37,945 bases of DNA. Source: Nonomuraea lactucae. Lineage in GTDB: Bacteria; Actinomycetota; Actinomycetes; Streptosporangiales; Streptosporangiaceae. Made by a program: the position numbers and the translations under genes. Under the pieces are notes generated by a model. The model saw only the letters and a list, made by a program, of their open reading frames with translations. It was not told where the DNA came from and ran no database searches. Position 1 is the first letter of the stretch. Every line of letters begins with the position of its first letter. The stretch covers positions 1 to 37,945 of the forward strand of contig NZ_QNFZ01000292.1 of assembly GCF_003313395.1 (NCBI RefSeq), read 5' to 3'. Below, in pieces: positions 27,674-36,192 of this stretch.

Positions 27674-29125
27674 GTGAGTGTGCCGCGCCCGGCCGCCGTG
27701 ATCGTCCTCGCCGCCGGCGAGGGCACCCGGATGAAGAGCCAGACCCCGAAAGTCCTTCACGAGGTGTGCGGTCGGGCCCTGCTCGACCACATGCTCCAAG
27801 CCGCCCGCGACCTCGGTCCCGAGCGCCTCATCGTCGTCATCGGCCACGCCCGCGAGCGCGTCGGCGCCCATCTGGCCGAGACCAGCCCCGACGCGCGCGC
27901 CGTCGTCCAGCGCGAGCAGCGGGGCACCGGCCACGCCGTCCGCACCGCGCTGGAGGAGGCGGGCACGATCGCCGGCACGGTGCTCGTCACCTACGGAGAC
28001 GTCCCGCTGCTGCGTGCCGAGACCCTCGCCGAGCTGCTCCGGCGGCACGCCGCCGAGGGCAACGCGGTGACCGTGCTCACCGCCGAGGTGCCCGATCCGA
28101 CGGGGTACGGCCGCATCATCCGCGACTCCACGGGCGCCGTGCTCAAGATCGTGGAGGAGAAGGACGCCGACCCAGGGCAGCGCGCCGTCAAGGAGATGAA
28201 CTCCGGCATCTACGCGTTCGACGGCCTGCTTCTCGCCGACGCCGTCAAGCGGGTGTCCACCGACAACGCCCAGGGCGAGGAGTACCTCACCGACGTGCTG
28301 TCCATCCTGCGGGAGGACGGCCACCGGGTGGGCGCGCACGTCGCGGCCGACTTCGCCGAGGTGGAGGGCGTCAACGACCGGGTGCAGCTCGCCACGGCGC
28401 GCAAGGCGCTCAACCAGCGCGTGCTGGAGCGGCACATGCGGGCCGGGGTCACGGTCGTCGACCCGGCCTCCACCTGGATCGACGTGGGCGTGGAGATCGA
28501 GGCCGACGCGGTCGTCCATCCGGGCACGCAGCTCCACGGCCGTACCCTCGTCGAGGCCGGCGCGCAGGTCGGCCCCGCGACCACGCTGACCGACACCCGG
28601 GTCGGCGCGGGCGCCGCCGTGCGCAACGCCGTCTGCGACGGCGCCGTCGTGGGCCCCGGCGCCAGCGTCGGGCCGTACGCCTACCTGCGGCCGGGCACGG
28701 TCCTCGGCCGCGACTCCAAGGCGGGTACGTTCGTAGAGATGAAGAACTCGCAGGTCGGCGAGCGGTCCAAGGTGCCGCACCTGTCCTACGCGGGTGACGC
28801 CACGATCGGCGACGACGTCAACATCGGCGCGGCCGTGGTCTTCGTCAACTACGACGGCGTCGGCAAGCACCGCAGCGTGGTCGGCGACGGCGCGTTCGTC
28901 GGGTGTGACACCATGCTCGTCGCCCCCGTGACCGTGGGCGACGGCGCCTACACGGCGGCGGGCTCGGTCATCGACGGCGACGTGCCGCCGGGCGCGATCG
29001 GCGTGGCGCGGGCGCGACAGCGCAACATCGAGAAATGGGTCTTGCGCAGGCGCGCGGGCACGAAGTCGGCGGCGGCGGCCGAGCGGGCGCTGGCCGAGCA
29101 GGAGCAGCAGGAGAGTGGGTCATGA
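27674..29125 (+). CDS. glmU: bifunctional UDP-N-acetylglucosamine pyrophosphorylase / glucosamine-1-phosphate N-acetyltransferase
   Basis: 483 aa from GTG 27674 (GGGAGC upstream). It makes UDP-GlcNAc for peptidoglycan. The N-terminal uridyltransferase domain has LAAGEGTRMKS at 12-22, TPKVLHEV, and QRGTGHAV. The C-terminal half is a left-handed beta-helix acetyltransferase with the catalytic His369 in PHLSYAGDATIG and the NYDGVGKH region. The Lys/Ala/Glu-rich tail is usual for actinobacteria. The stop overlaps the prs start in ATGA, so UDP-GlcNAc and PRPP synthesis genes are coupled. A small hairpin (GGTGCGG-TAG-CCGCACC, 27624-27640) lies in the leader. Confidence 0.97.
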   Translation: MSVPRPAAVIVLAAGEGTRMKSQTPKVLHEVCGRALLDHMLQAARDLGPERLIVVIGHARERVGAHLAETSPDARAVVQREQRGTGHAVRTALEEAGTIAGTVLVTYGDVPLLRAETLAELLRRHAAEGNAVTVLTAEVPDPTGYGRIIRDSTGAVLKIVEEKDADPGQRAVKEMNSGIYAFDGLLLADAVKRVSTDNAQGEEYLTDVLSILREDGHRVGAHVAADFAEVEGVNDRVQLATARKALNQRVLERHMRAGVTVVDPASTWIDVGVEIEADAVVHPGTQLHGRTLVEAGAQVGPATTLTDTRVGAGAAVRNAVCDGAVVGPGASVGPYAYLRPGTVLGRDSKAGTFVEMKNSQVGERSKVPHLSYAGDATIGDDVNIGAAVVFVNYDGVGKHRSVVGDGAFVGCDTMLVAPVTVGDGAYTAAGSVIDGDVPPGAIGVARARQRNIEKWVLRRRAGTKSAAAAERALAEQEQQESGS

Positions 29126-30099
29126 CCAGCATCAAACAGCCCGGAGAGAAGAACCTCATGCTCTTCTCCGGCCGGGCCTATCCCGAGCTGGCCGAGGAGG
29201 TCGCCCAGCACATCGGCGTCTCGCTCACCCCGACCAAGCTGGTCGACTTCGCCAACGGTGAGATCTACGCGCGCTACCTCGAGTCCGTACGCGGCTGCGA
29301 CGCCTTCGTGATCCAGAGCCACTCCAGCCCCATCAACAAGTGGATCATGGAGCAGCTCATCATGGTCGACGCGCTCAAGCGGGCCTCCGCCAAGCGCATC
29401 ACCGTGGTCATGCCGTTCTTCGGCTACGCCAGGCAGGACAAGAAGGGCCGCGGCCGCGAGCCCATCACCGCCAGGCTGATGGCCGACATGTTCAAGACCG
29501 CGGGCGCCGACCGGCTCATGTCCATCGACCTGCACACCTCGCAGATCCAGGGCTTCTTCGACGGCCCCGTCGACCACCTGTTCGCGATGCCGGTGCTGGA
29601 GAGCTACCTGAAGAACAAGCTCGACCTGGCCAACACCACCGTCGTCTCGCCCGACACCGGCCGCGTGCGGCTGTCGGAGCGGTGGGCCGACACCCTCGGC
29701 ACGCCGATGGCCTTCATCCACAAGCGGCGCGACCTCGACGTCGCCAACACCGTCAAGGTCAACGAGGTCGTCGGAAAGGTGCGCGGCCGCACCTGCGTGC
29801 TGATCGACGACATGATCGACACCGCGGGCACCATCTGCAAGGCGGCCGACGCGCTCTACGACCAGGGCGCGACCAACGTGATCGTGGCGGCCACGCACGC
29901 CGTCTTCTCCGACCCCGCGGTCGACAGGCTGAAGAACTCCCGCATCAGCGAGGTCATCGTCACCAACACGCTGCCCCTGCCGGCCGCCAACCGGTTCGAC
30001 AAGCTGACGGTCCTGTCCATCGCCCCGCTGATCGCCCGCGCGATCACCGAGGTCTTCACCGACGGCTCCGTCACAAGCATGTTCGAGGGTGACACCTGA
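29122..30099 (+). CDS. prs: ribose-phosphate pyrophosphokinase
   Basis: 325 aa. Makes PRPP from ribose 5-phosphate and ATP for purine, pyrimidine, histidine and tryptophan synthesis. Visible are the ATP-side flexible-loop region FFGYARQDKKGRGREPITAR, DLHTSQIQGFF, the PRPP-binding loop VLIDDMIDTAGTI and the C-terminal NTLPLP motif. The ATG at 29122 overlaps the glmU TGA by one base set (ATGA), showing translational coupling; the longer frame upstream lies within glmU. Length and motifs are those of class I enzymes. Confidence 0.97.
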   Translation: MTSIKQPGEKNLMLFSGRAYPELAEEVAQHIGVSLTPTKLVDFANGEIYARYLESVRGCDAFVIQSHSSPINKWIMEQLIMVDALKRASAKRITVVMPFFGYARQDKKGRGREPITARLMADMFKTAGADRLMSIDLHTSQIQGFFDGPVDHLFAMPVLESYLKNKLDLANTTVVSPDTGRVRLSERWADTLGTPMAFIHKRRDLDVANTVKVNEVVGKVRGRTCVLIDDMIDTAGTICKAADALYDQGATNVIVAATHAVFSDPAVDRLKNSRISEVIVTNTLPLPAANRFDKLTVLSIAPLIARAITEVFTDGSVTSMFEGDT

Positions 30100-30119
30100 G
30101 CCGGTAAACTGGGCTGGTT

Positions 30120-30161
30120 GCGCTCGTAACGCCTTCCGCTAGGGCGGGTGAGGGTGAGCGC
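30120..30161 (+). promoter_or_regulatory. structured leader candidate upstream of rplY
   Basis: In the 98-bp gap between prs and rplY, GCGCTC (30120-30125) pairs with GAGCGC (30156-30161), and CGCC (30130-30133) with GGCG (30143-30146), giving a two-tier hairpin. Ribosomal protein genes often carry autoregulatory leaders, so this could bind L25. No U-run follows, so a terminator is unlikely. Confidence 0.35.
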
Positions 30162-30197
30162 CGCACGATCCGATCCCGAGCATCCCTAGGAGATGTC

Positions 30198-30815
30198 GTG
30201 TCCGAAGTACGTATCGCCGCCGAGCCGCGCACCACGTTCGGCAAGGGCGCCGCGCGCAAGATCCGCCGCGCCGACAAGATCCCGGCCGTCCTCTACGGCC
30301 ACGGCATCGACCCCAAGCACCTCACCCTGCCCGGCCACGAGGTCCTGCTCGCCCTGCGCACGCCCAACGTGCTGATCCGCCTCAAGGGCGACGGCGTCGA
30401 CGAGCTGGCCCTGCCCAAGGGCGTCCAGCGCGACCCGATCAAGGGCTTCGTCGAGCACGTCGACCTGCTCCTGGTCAAGCGGGGCGAGAAGGTCACCGTC
30501 GAGATCCCGGTCGTCGCGGTCGGCGACGTCAACCCCGAGGGCCTGCTCGACCAGCAGCTCATGGCCATCTCGGTCGAGGCCGAGGCCACCCAGATCCCGA
30601 GCGGCGTCGAGGTCGACGTCGACGGCCTGGAGGTGGGCACCAGCGTCACCGCCGGCGACCTCAGCCTGCCGCGGGGCGCCACGCTGGCCGCCGACCCCGA
30701 GACCGTCGTGCTCCACGTCATCGCCAAGCCGACCGAGGCCCCGGTCGAGGAGGAGGCCGCCGAGGGCGAGGCCGCCGAGGCCGCCGAGGGCGAGACCGCC
30801 GAGGCCGCCGAGTAG
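30198..30815 (+). CDS. rplY: 50S ribosomal protein L25 (CTC/TL5 type)
   Basis: 205 aa from GTG 30198 with AGGAGA five bases upstream. Binds 5S rRNA at the central protuberance of the 50S subunit. The N-terminal domain begins [33 protein letters not shown] follows, and the C-terminal TL5 domain ([20 protein letters not shown]) makes this the long CTC form. The C-terminal tail is a low-complexity Glu/Ala repeat ([20 protein letters not shown]), common in actinobacteria. A strong terminator follows 21 bases after the stop. Confidence 0.96.
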   Translation: MSEVRIAAEPRTTFGKGAARKIRRADKIPAVLYGHGIDPKHLTLPGHEVLLALRTPNVLIRLKGDGVDELALPKGVQRDPIKGFVEHVDLLLVKRGEKVTVEIPVVAVGDVNPEGLLDQQLMAISVEAEATQIPSGVEVDVDGLEVGTSVTAGDLSLPRGATLAADPETVVLHVIAKPTEAPVEEEAAEGEAAEAAEGETAEAAE

Positions 30816-30836
30816 TCACGGGCAAGTCTTCACCGA

Positions 30837-30868
30837 CGGGGCAGCCGGCACGGTCGGCTGCCCCGTTT
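30837..30868 (+). terminator. intrinsic terminator after rplY
   Basis: An 11-bp perfect stem CGGGGCAGCCG / CGGCTGCCCCG (30837-30847, 30855-30865) with a 7-base loop, followed by TTT. It should end the glmU-prs-rplY transcript, at least partly; pth starts 18 bases beyond it and may depend on read-through or its own promoter. Confidence 0.8.
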
Positions 30869-30885
30869 CCGCACAAGGGGAACTC

Positions 30886-31470
30886 ATGGACCGCTGGCTC
30901 ATCGTCGGGTTGGGCAACCCGGGCCCCGAATACGCGGGCAACCGGCACAACGCCGGCTTCATGGCGCTCGACGAGCTCGCCTCCAGGGCGGGCGGGCGGT
31001 TCAAGGCGCACAAGAGCAGGGCTGAGGTGCTGGAGACCCGCGGCGCGGTGCTGGCCAAGCCGCTCACCTACATGAACCTGTCCGGCGGCCCCGTGAAGGC
31101 CCTGTCCGACTTCTACAAGATCGGGCCCGACCGGCTGATCGTGGTCCACGACGAGCTCGACGTCCCCTACGGCGCGCTGCGGGCCAAGCTCGGCGGCGGC
31201 GACAACGGCCACAACGGGCTCAAAGCGATCACCAAGTCCCTCGGCACCCGCGACTACCTGCGGGTCCGCTTCGGCATCGGGCGCCCGCCCGGCCGCATGG
31301 ACCCGGCCGCCTTCGTGCTCAAGGACTTCGCCACCGCCGAGCGCAAGGACCTGCCCTTCCTGGTGGACCGCGCCGCCGACGTGATCGAGTCGCTGATGGA
31401 GCGCGGCCTCGAAGCCACGCAGAACGAGTTCCATCGGGCAGATCTCAAGATTTCCGGCCCTCCTCGCTGA
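30886..31470 (+). CDS. pth: peptidyl-tRNA hydrolase
   Basis: 194 aa. Releases peptides from stalled peptidyl-tRNA, recycling the tRNA. The active-site residues are visible: N11 in GLGNPGPEY, His21 in GNRHNAGF, Asp89 in [11 protein letters not shown] and Asn110 in GDNGHNGLK, along with the [10 protein letters not shown] motif. The ATG at 30886 has AAGGGG five bases upstream. The gene order rplY-pth is conserved in actinobacteria. Nothing abnormal is seen. Confidence 0.97.
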   Translation: MDRWLIVGLGNPGPEYAGNRHNAGFMALDELASRAGGRFKAHKSRAEVLETRGAVLAKPLTYMNLSGGPVKALSDFYKIGPDRLIVVHDELDVPYGALRAKLGGGDNGHNGLKAITKSLGTRDYLRVRFGIGRPPGRMDPAAFVLKDFATAERKDLPFLVDRAADVIESLMERGLEATQNEFHRADLKISGPPR

Positions 31471-31562
31471 TCGCCGCATAGGTTCGTTCGAGCCTCCCTG
31501 TCGCTGCGCAGCGCTACGATCTGGTGACTGTCTGCTGACATCCGGTCGCGTGGAGGCGTGCG

Positions 31563-33023
31563 TTGAACGACGGCGAAAGGCTGATGACCGTCGTGGGCAT
31601 CGGGCATGACGCCGCGTGGCGGGTCGGTCCGCACCAGCCGGTCTGGATGCGGGCCTACCGCATGCGGGCCGTGGTCTCCGACTTCCTGGGTGCCGGCGCC
31701 GGGGCGGCTGCCGCCTTCTTCCTCAGGTTCGGCGAGTTCACCGCGTACGTCCTGCCGTACGTGCTGGTGAGCGCGGCGCTGCCCTGGGTGTGGATCTGCG
31801 CGGTCGCGCTCAACCGGGCCTACGAGCCGCGCATGATCGGCATCGGCTCCGAGGAGTTCCGCCGCGTCGCGCGGTGCGGTGTGGCGCTGACCGCCATCAC
31901 GGCCATCGGCTCCTACGTGACCAAGACCGACGTCGCCCGCGGCTACGTGGTGCTCGCCCTGCCGCTGGTGACATTCCTCACCCTGGTCCTCAGATACCGG
32001 CTGCGCCGCTCGCTGCACCGGCGCAGGGCGGGCGGGGCCTGCATGCGCAGGGTCGTGGCGGTCGGCCACGCCGCCTCGATCGCCGAGCTGGTGCAGCTGT
32101 TCCGCAAGGAACGCCATCACGGCATGGAGATCGTCGCCGCCTGCCTGCCCGGTGACGCGCCGGGCGAGACGATCGCCGGGGTCCCGGTCGCCGGCGACTT
32201 CAGCGACGTGCCCCTCGTGGTGGGTCACGCCGGCGCCGACACCGTGGCCGTGCTGGCCTGCCCCGAGATGGACGGCGTGGCGCTGCGGCGGCTGGCCTGG
32301 CGGCTGGAGCGCACGCACACCGAGCTGGTGGTGGCACCGGCCCTGATGGAGGTGGCCGGGCCGCGCACCACGATCCGGCCCGCCGCCGGGCTGCCGCTGC
32401 TGCACGTCGAGCATCCCGAGCTGACCGGTGCCCGCCAGCTGGTCAAGAACTTCTTCGACCGGATGGTGGCCGCCGCGCTGCTCGTCATGCTGTCCCCGCT
32501 GCTCGTCGCGCTCGCCGTCGCGGTGCGCGCCACCAGCCCCGGGCCCGCGCTGTTCCGGCAGACCAGGGTCGGCAGGGACGGCGGGCTCTTCACCATCGTG
32601 AAGTTCCGCACAATGCGGCGCGGCTCGGAGGAAGCGAAGATCACGCTGGTCAGCGACGGTGACGGCGTGCTGTTCAAGATCCGGAACGATCCACGGGTGA
32701 CCCCGCTCGGAGCGCTGATGCGGCGTCACTCGCTCGACGAGCTGCCCCAGCTCATCAACGTGGTCCTGGGCCACATGTCACTGGTGGGCCCGCGCCCGCC
32801 GCTACCCGAAGAGGTCGCCCGCTACGGCGACGACGTACGCAGGAGGTTGCTCGTGCGGCCCGGTCTCACGGGGTTGTGGCAGGTGAATGGCAGATCCGAC
32901 CTGACATGGGAGGAATCCGTCCGCCTGGACTTGCGTTACGTGGAGAACTGGTCCCTCACGCTCGACCTCCAGATCCTGTGGAAGACTTGGTCGGCTGTCG
33001 CCCGCGGGCAAGGAGCATATTGA
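31563..33023 (+). CDS. polyprenyl-phosphate sugar-1-phosphate transferase (WcaJ/WbaP-like)
   Basis: 486 aa. TTG at 31563 is chosen because GGAGG lies six bases upstream; an ATG at 31584 is possible. Four or five N-terminal membrane segments (about 36-60, 65-85, 110-128, 135-155) precede a Rossmann-like CoA-binding region (RRVVAVGHAASIAELVQLF) and a C-terminal bacterial sugar-transferase domain from about 295: KNFFDRMVAAALLVMLSPLL, SPGPALFRQTRVGRDGG, KFRTMR, RHSLDELPQLINV, SLVGPRPPLPEE. These enzymes start surface polysaccharide or glycolipid synthesis by loading a sugar phosphate on undecaprenyl phosphate. The stop overlaps cysQ (TGATG), tying glycan initiation to sulfate metabolism. The sugar is unknown. 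Confidence 0.92.
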   Translation: MNDGERLMTVVGIGHDAAWRVGPHQPVWMRAYRMRAVVSDFLGAGAGAAAAFFLRFGEFTAYVLPYVLVSAALPWVWICAVALNRAYEPRMIGIGSEEFRRVARCGVALTAITAIGSYVTKTDVARGYVVLALPLVTFLTLVLRYRLRRSLHRRRAGGACMRRVVAVGHAASIAELVQLFRKERHHGMEIVAACLPGDAPGETIAGVPVAGDFSDVPLVVGHAGADTVAVLACPEMDGVALRRLAWRLERTHTELVVAPALMEVAGPRTTIRPAAGLPLLHVEHPELTGARQLVKNFFDRMVAAALLVMLSPLLVALAVAVRATSPGPALFRQTRVGRDGGLFTIVKFRTMRRGSEEAKITLVSDGDGVLFKIRNDPRVTPLGALMRRHSLDELPQLINVVLGHMSLVGPRPPLPEEVARYGDDVRRRLLVRPGLTGLWQVNGRSDLTWEESVRLDLRYVENWSLTLDLQILWKTWSAVARGQGAY

Positions 33024-33787
33024 TGACGATTCGCGACGACAACTCCCTCGCCGCCGATCTGGCGACCCAAGCCGGAGAGCGCTTGCTGGCCATCCGCGAG
33101 CGAGAGGGCTTCGCCGATCCAGCCGCCCTGCGCGCCGCCGGCGACCGTGCGTCCCACCTCTTCCTCATGGAGGCGCTGGAGCGGCTGCGCCCGAGCGACC
33201 ACGTGCTGTCCGAAGAGGCCACGCGCGAGGAGCGGCTCGACCCGCGCAGGCTGGAGGCCGAGCGCGTGTGGATCGTCGACCCGCTCGACGGCACCCGCGA
33301 GTTCTCCGAGGAGGGCAGGTCCGACTGGGCCGTCCACGTGGCGCTGTGGGAGCGGGGCACGCTGACCGCCGGAGCGGTGGCGCTGCCCGCCCAGGGCCGC
33401 ACCCTCGGCACGGCCGAGCCGCCCAAGCTGCCCGGCTTCGCGGGCGGCAGGTTCCGCATCGCGGTCAGCCGCACCCGGCCGCCGGAGTTCGTGCGAAACC
33501 TGGCCCACCTCGTCGGAGCCGACCTGGTCCCGATCGGGTCCGCGGGGGCGAAGATCTCCGCGGTGCTCACCGGTGACGTCGAGGCGTACGTACACGCCGG
33601 CGGCCAGTACGAGTGGGACTCGGCCGCGCCCGTGGCGGTCGCGCAGGCGGCCGGAGCTTACGCCAGCCGCATCGACGGCGCGGCGCTGACCTATAACCAG
33701 GCAGACCCCTCACTACCAGATATTCTGGTTTCCCTACCGGACTTGGCGTCTACTTTGCTCGCCGGGATCCGTGACCTGCACCGCTGA
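33023..33787 (+). CDS. cysQ: 3'(2'),5'-bisphosphate nucleotidase
   Basis: 254 aa. Inositol-monophosphatase fold enzyme that dephosphorylates PAP (the product left by sulfotransferases) or PAPS to AMP/APS. The metal ligands appear in SEEA (63-66), DPLDGT (86-91) and WDSAAPVAVA near residue 209. The ATG at 33023 overlaps the preceding stop (TGATG) and has AAGGAG upstream. cysD follows after 19 bases. In an operon with sulfate activation genes and near a sulfotransferase, the PAP-clearing role is much more likely than an inositol phosphatase role. Confidence 0.88.
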   Translation: MTIRDDNSLAADLATQAGERLLAIREREGFADPAALRAAGDRASHLFLMEALERLRPSDHVLSEEATREERLDPRRLEAERVWIVDPLDGTREFSEEGRSDWAVHVALWERGTLTAGAVALPAQGRTLGTAEPPKLPGFAGGRFRIAVSRTRPPEFVRNLAHLVGADLVPIGSAGAKISAVLTGDVEAYVHAGGQYEWDSAAPVAVAQAAGAYASRIDGAALTYNQADPSLPDILVSLPDLASTLLAGIRDLHR

Positions 33788-33806
33788 AACGCCGGAGGAA
33801 GCTCCT

Positions 33807-34721
33807 ATGCTCCAGCGCGACTACACGACGTCGCAGCTCGACGTGCTCGAAGCCGAAGCCATTCACATCATGCGCGAAGTGGCGGCCGAGTTCGAGCGCC
33901 CCTGTCTGCTCTTCTCCGGCGGCAAGGACTCCATCGTCATGCTCCGCATCGCCGAGAAGGCGTTCTGGCCGGCGGCGATCCCTTTCCCGCTCATGCACGT
34001 CGACACCGGCCACAACTTCGACGAGGTCATCGACTTCCGTGACCGGCGGGCCCGCGAGCTGGGCGTGCGGCTGATCGTCGCCAGCGTGCAGGACTCGATC
34101 GACGCCGGTCGCGTGGTCGAGGAGACCGGCCGGCGCGCCTCCCGCAACAGGCTGCAGACCACCACGCTCCTCGACGCGATCGAGGAGCACGAGTTCGACG
34201 CGGTCTTCGGCGGCGCCCGCCGCGACGAGGAGAAGGCGCGGGCCAAGGAGCGGGTGTTCTCCTTCCGCGACGACTTCGGCCAGTGGGACCCGAAGAACCA
34301 GCGCCCCGAGCTGTGGAACCTCTACAACGCCCGCATCCGCAAGGGCGAGCACATCCGCGTCTTCCCGCTGTCCAACTGGACCGAGCTCGACGTGTGGGAC
34401 TACATCCGGCGCGAGGGCATCGAGATCCCGTCGATCTACTTCACCCACACCCGCAAGGTCTTCGAGCGCGACGGCATGCTGCTGCCCGACTCCGACGTCG
34501 TGCAGCGCGGCGACGACGAGCCGCTGTTCGAGGCCGTGGTGCGCTACCGCACTGTGGGCGACATGACCTGCACCGGGGCCGTCCAGTCGACGGCCGCCAC
34601 GGTCGAGGAGATCATCGAGGAGATCGCGGCCACCCGGATCACCGAGCGCGGGGCCACCAGGGCCGACGACCGCTCCTCGGAGGCCGCCATGGAGGACCGC
34701 AAGCGGGAAGGCTACTTCTAG
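33807..34721 (+). CDS. cysD: sulfate adenylyltransferase subunit 2
   Basis: 304 aa. Catalytic subunit of ATP sulfurylase, making APS from sulfate and ATP with GTP hydrolysis by CysN. PP-loop SGGKDS at 37-42 within LLFSGGKDSIVML; HVDTGHNFDEVIDFRD, FGGARRDEEKARAKER and PLSNWTELDVWDYI are typical of CysD. The ATG at 33807 has GGAGGA eight bases upstream. cysN starts four bases after the stop. The terminal EDRKREGYF is the usual CysD end. Length matches the family (about 300 aa). Confidence 0.97.
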   Translation: MLQRDYTTSQLDVLEAEAIHIMREVAAEFERPCLLFSGGKDSIVMLRIAEKAFWPAAIPFPLMHVDTGHNFDEVIDFRDRRARELGVRLIVASVQDSIDAGRVVEETGRRASRNRLQTTTLLDAIEEHEFDAVFGGARRDEEKARAKERVFSFRDDFGQWDPKNQRPELWNLYNARIRKGEHIRVFPLSNWTELDVWDYIRREGIEIPSIYFTHTRKVFERDGMLLPDSDVVQRGDDEPLFEAVVRYRTVGDMTCTGAVQSTAATVEEIIEEIAATRITERGATRADDRSSEAAMEDRKREGYF

Positions 34722-34725
34722 ACCG

Positions 34726-35988
34726 ATGGACATTCTGCGTTTCGCCACGGCGGGAAGCGTCGACGACGGCAAGTCCACCCTGATCGGGCGCCTGCTCTTC
34801 GACTCCAAGGCGATCTTCGAGGACCAGCTCGAGGCCGTCGAGCGCACCTCGCGCGACCGCGGCACCGAATACACCGACCTGTCGCTGCTCACCGACGGCC
34901 TGCGGGCCGAGCGGGAGCAGGGCATCACCATCGACGTGGCCTACCGCTACTTCGCCACGCCGCGGCGGAAGTTCATCATCGCCGACACCCCCGGGCACAT
35001 CCAGTACACCCGCAACATGGTCACCGGCGCCTCCACCGCAGACCTGGCGATCATCCTGATCGACGCCCGCAAGGGCGTGCTGGAGCAGTCGCGCCGCCAC
35101 GCCTTCCTGACCTCGCTGCTCCGGGTGCCGCACCTGGTGCTCGCGGTCAACAAGATGGACCTGGTCGACTACTCCGAGGACCGGTTCGAGGAGATCCGCG
35201 AGGAGTTCACCGCCTTCGCCTCGAAGCTCAACGTCGGCGACCTGACGTTCATCCCGATCTCCGCGCTCAACGGCGACAACGTGGTGTCCCGGTCGGAGAA
35301 CACTCCCTGGTACAACGGCTCGTCGCTGCTCCACCACCTGGAGAACGTGCACATCGCCTCCGACCGCAACCTGGTCGACGTCCGGTTCCCGGTCCAGTAC
35401 GTCATCCGCCCGCAGAAGGCCAACGACCACGCCTTCCACGACTACCGCGGCTACGCGGGCCAGGTGGCGGGCGGCGTGCTGAAGCCGGGCGACGAGGTCG
35501 TGCACCTGCCGTCGGGCCTGACCACCCGGATCGCCTCCATCGACACCTTCGACGGGCCGGTGGAGGAGGCGTTCCCTCCGATGTCGGTGACGCTCCGCTT
35601 CGAGGACGACCTCGACATCTCCCGTGGCGACATGATCGCCCGCCCCCACAACCAGCCGCACGTGGCCCAGGACCTCGAGGCGATGGTCTGCTGGATGACC
35701 GAGGGCGCCAAGCTCGCCCCGCGCTCCAAGCTGGCCATCAAGCACACGACCCGCACGGCCCGCGCCCTCGTGCGCGACCTGCACTACCGCCTCGACGTCA
35801 ACACGCTGCACCGCGACGAGGAGGCAACGTCGCTCGGGCTCAACGAGATCGGGCGCGTGTCGCTCCGGGTCACCCAGCCGATGTTCGTGGACGACTACGC
35901 GCGCAACCGGCTCACCGGCGGCTTCATCCTCGTGGACGAGGCCACCAACGGCACGGTCGGCGCCGGCATGATCATCGACGCCCACTGA
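34726..35988 (+). CDS. cysN: sulfate adenylyltransferase subunit 1 (GTPase), without APS kinase domain
   Basis: 420 aa. EF-Tu-like GTPase that drives APS formation with CysD. G1 is GSVDDGKST (10-18), the switch region contains REQGITIDVAYRYF, G3 is DTPGH from residue 87, and G4 is NKMD (142-145). Beta-barrel domains follow and the protein ends at about 420. CysN-CysC fusions, as in mycobacteria, are about 200 residues longer, so no APS kinase is attached. The gene closes a tight run of four genes. Its TGA is the first base triplet of a 17-bp tandem repeat, followed by a terminator. Confidence 0.96.
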   Translation: MDILRFATAGSVDDGKSTLIGRLLFDSKAIFEDQLEAVERTSRDRGTEYTDLSLLTDGLRAEREQGITIDVAYRYFATPRRKFIIADTPGHIQYTRNMVTGASTADLAIILIDARKGVLEQSRRHAFLTSLLRVPHLVLAVNKMDLVDYSEDRFEEIREEFTAFASKLNVGDLTFIPISALNGDNVVSRSENTPWYNGSSLLHHLENVHIASDRNLVDVRFPVQYVIRPQKANDHAFHDYRGYAGQVAGGVLKPGDEVVHLPSGLTTRIASIDTFDGPVEEAFPPMSVTLRFEDDLDISRGDMIARPHNQPHVAQDLEAMVCWMTEGAKLAPRSKLAIKHTTRTARALVRDLHYRLDVNTLHRDEEATSLGLNEIGRVSLRVTQPMFVDDYARNRLTGGFILVDEATNGTVGAGMIIDAH

Positions 35989-36053
35989 GGTCCGGGGCGC
36001 CCTGAGGTCCGGGGCGCCCTGAGGTCCGGGGCGCCTTGAGGTCCGGGACGCCC
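35986..36053. repeat. four tandem 17-bp repeats starting at the cysN stop codon
   Basis: Units TGAGGTCCGGGGCGCCC at 35986-36002, 36003-36019, 36020-36036 (last base T) and 36037-36053 (one internal change). The first unit begins with the cysN stop. Because 17 is not a multiple of three and every unit carries TGA, expansion does not alter the protein. They lie between the gene and its terminator. Confidence 0.95.
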
Positions 36054-36075
36054 ACTTGGGTGCGGCACGTCGCGA

Positions 36076-36104
36076 CGGCCCCCGCGGTTCCGCGGGGGCC
36101 GTTC
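36076..36104 (+). terminator. intrinsic terminator after cysN
   Basis: CGGCCCCCGCG-GTTC-CGCGGGGGCCG (36076-36101), an 11-bp perfect stem with a four-base loop, followed by TTC. It should end the sugar transferase-cysQDN transcript. The sulfotransferase 90 bases beyond therefore probably has its own promoter. Confidence 0.8.
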
Positions 36105-36192
36105 GCGTTCGCCGCTTCGGTAGATCCTTTGGTGTTCCGGTGACCGTTCGATTACTCTGAGTGGTAGAGTTTTCACGCTAGGTATCCACGAT

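Noticed and set aside
35895-36176. 93-aa minus-strand open frame over the 17-bp repeats
   Set aside because: Its sequence is just the translation of the repeats and the cysN 3' end in reverse.
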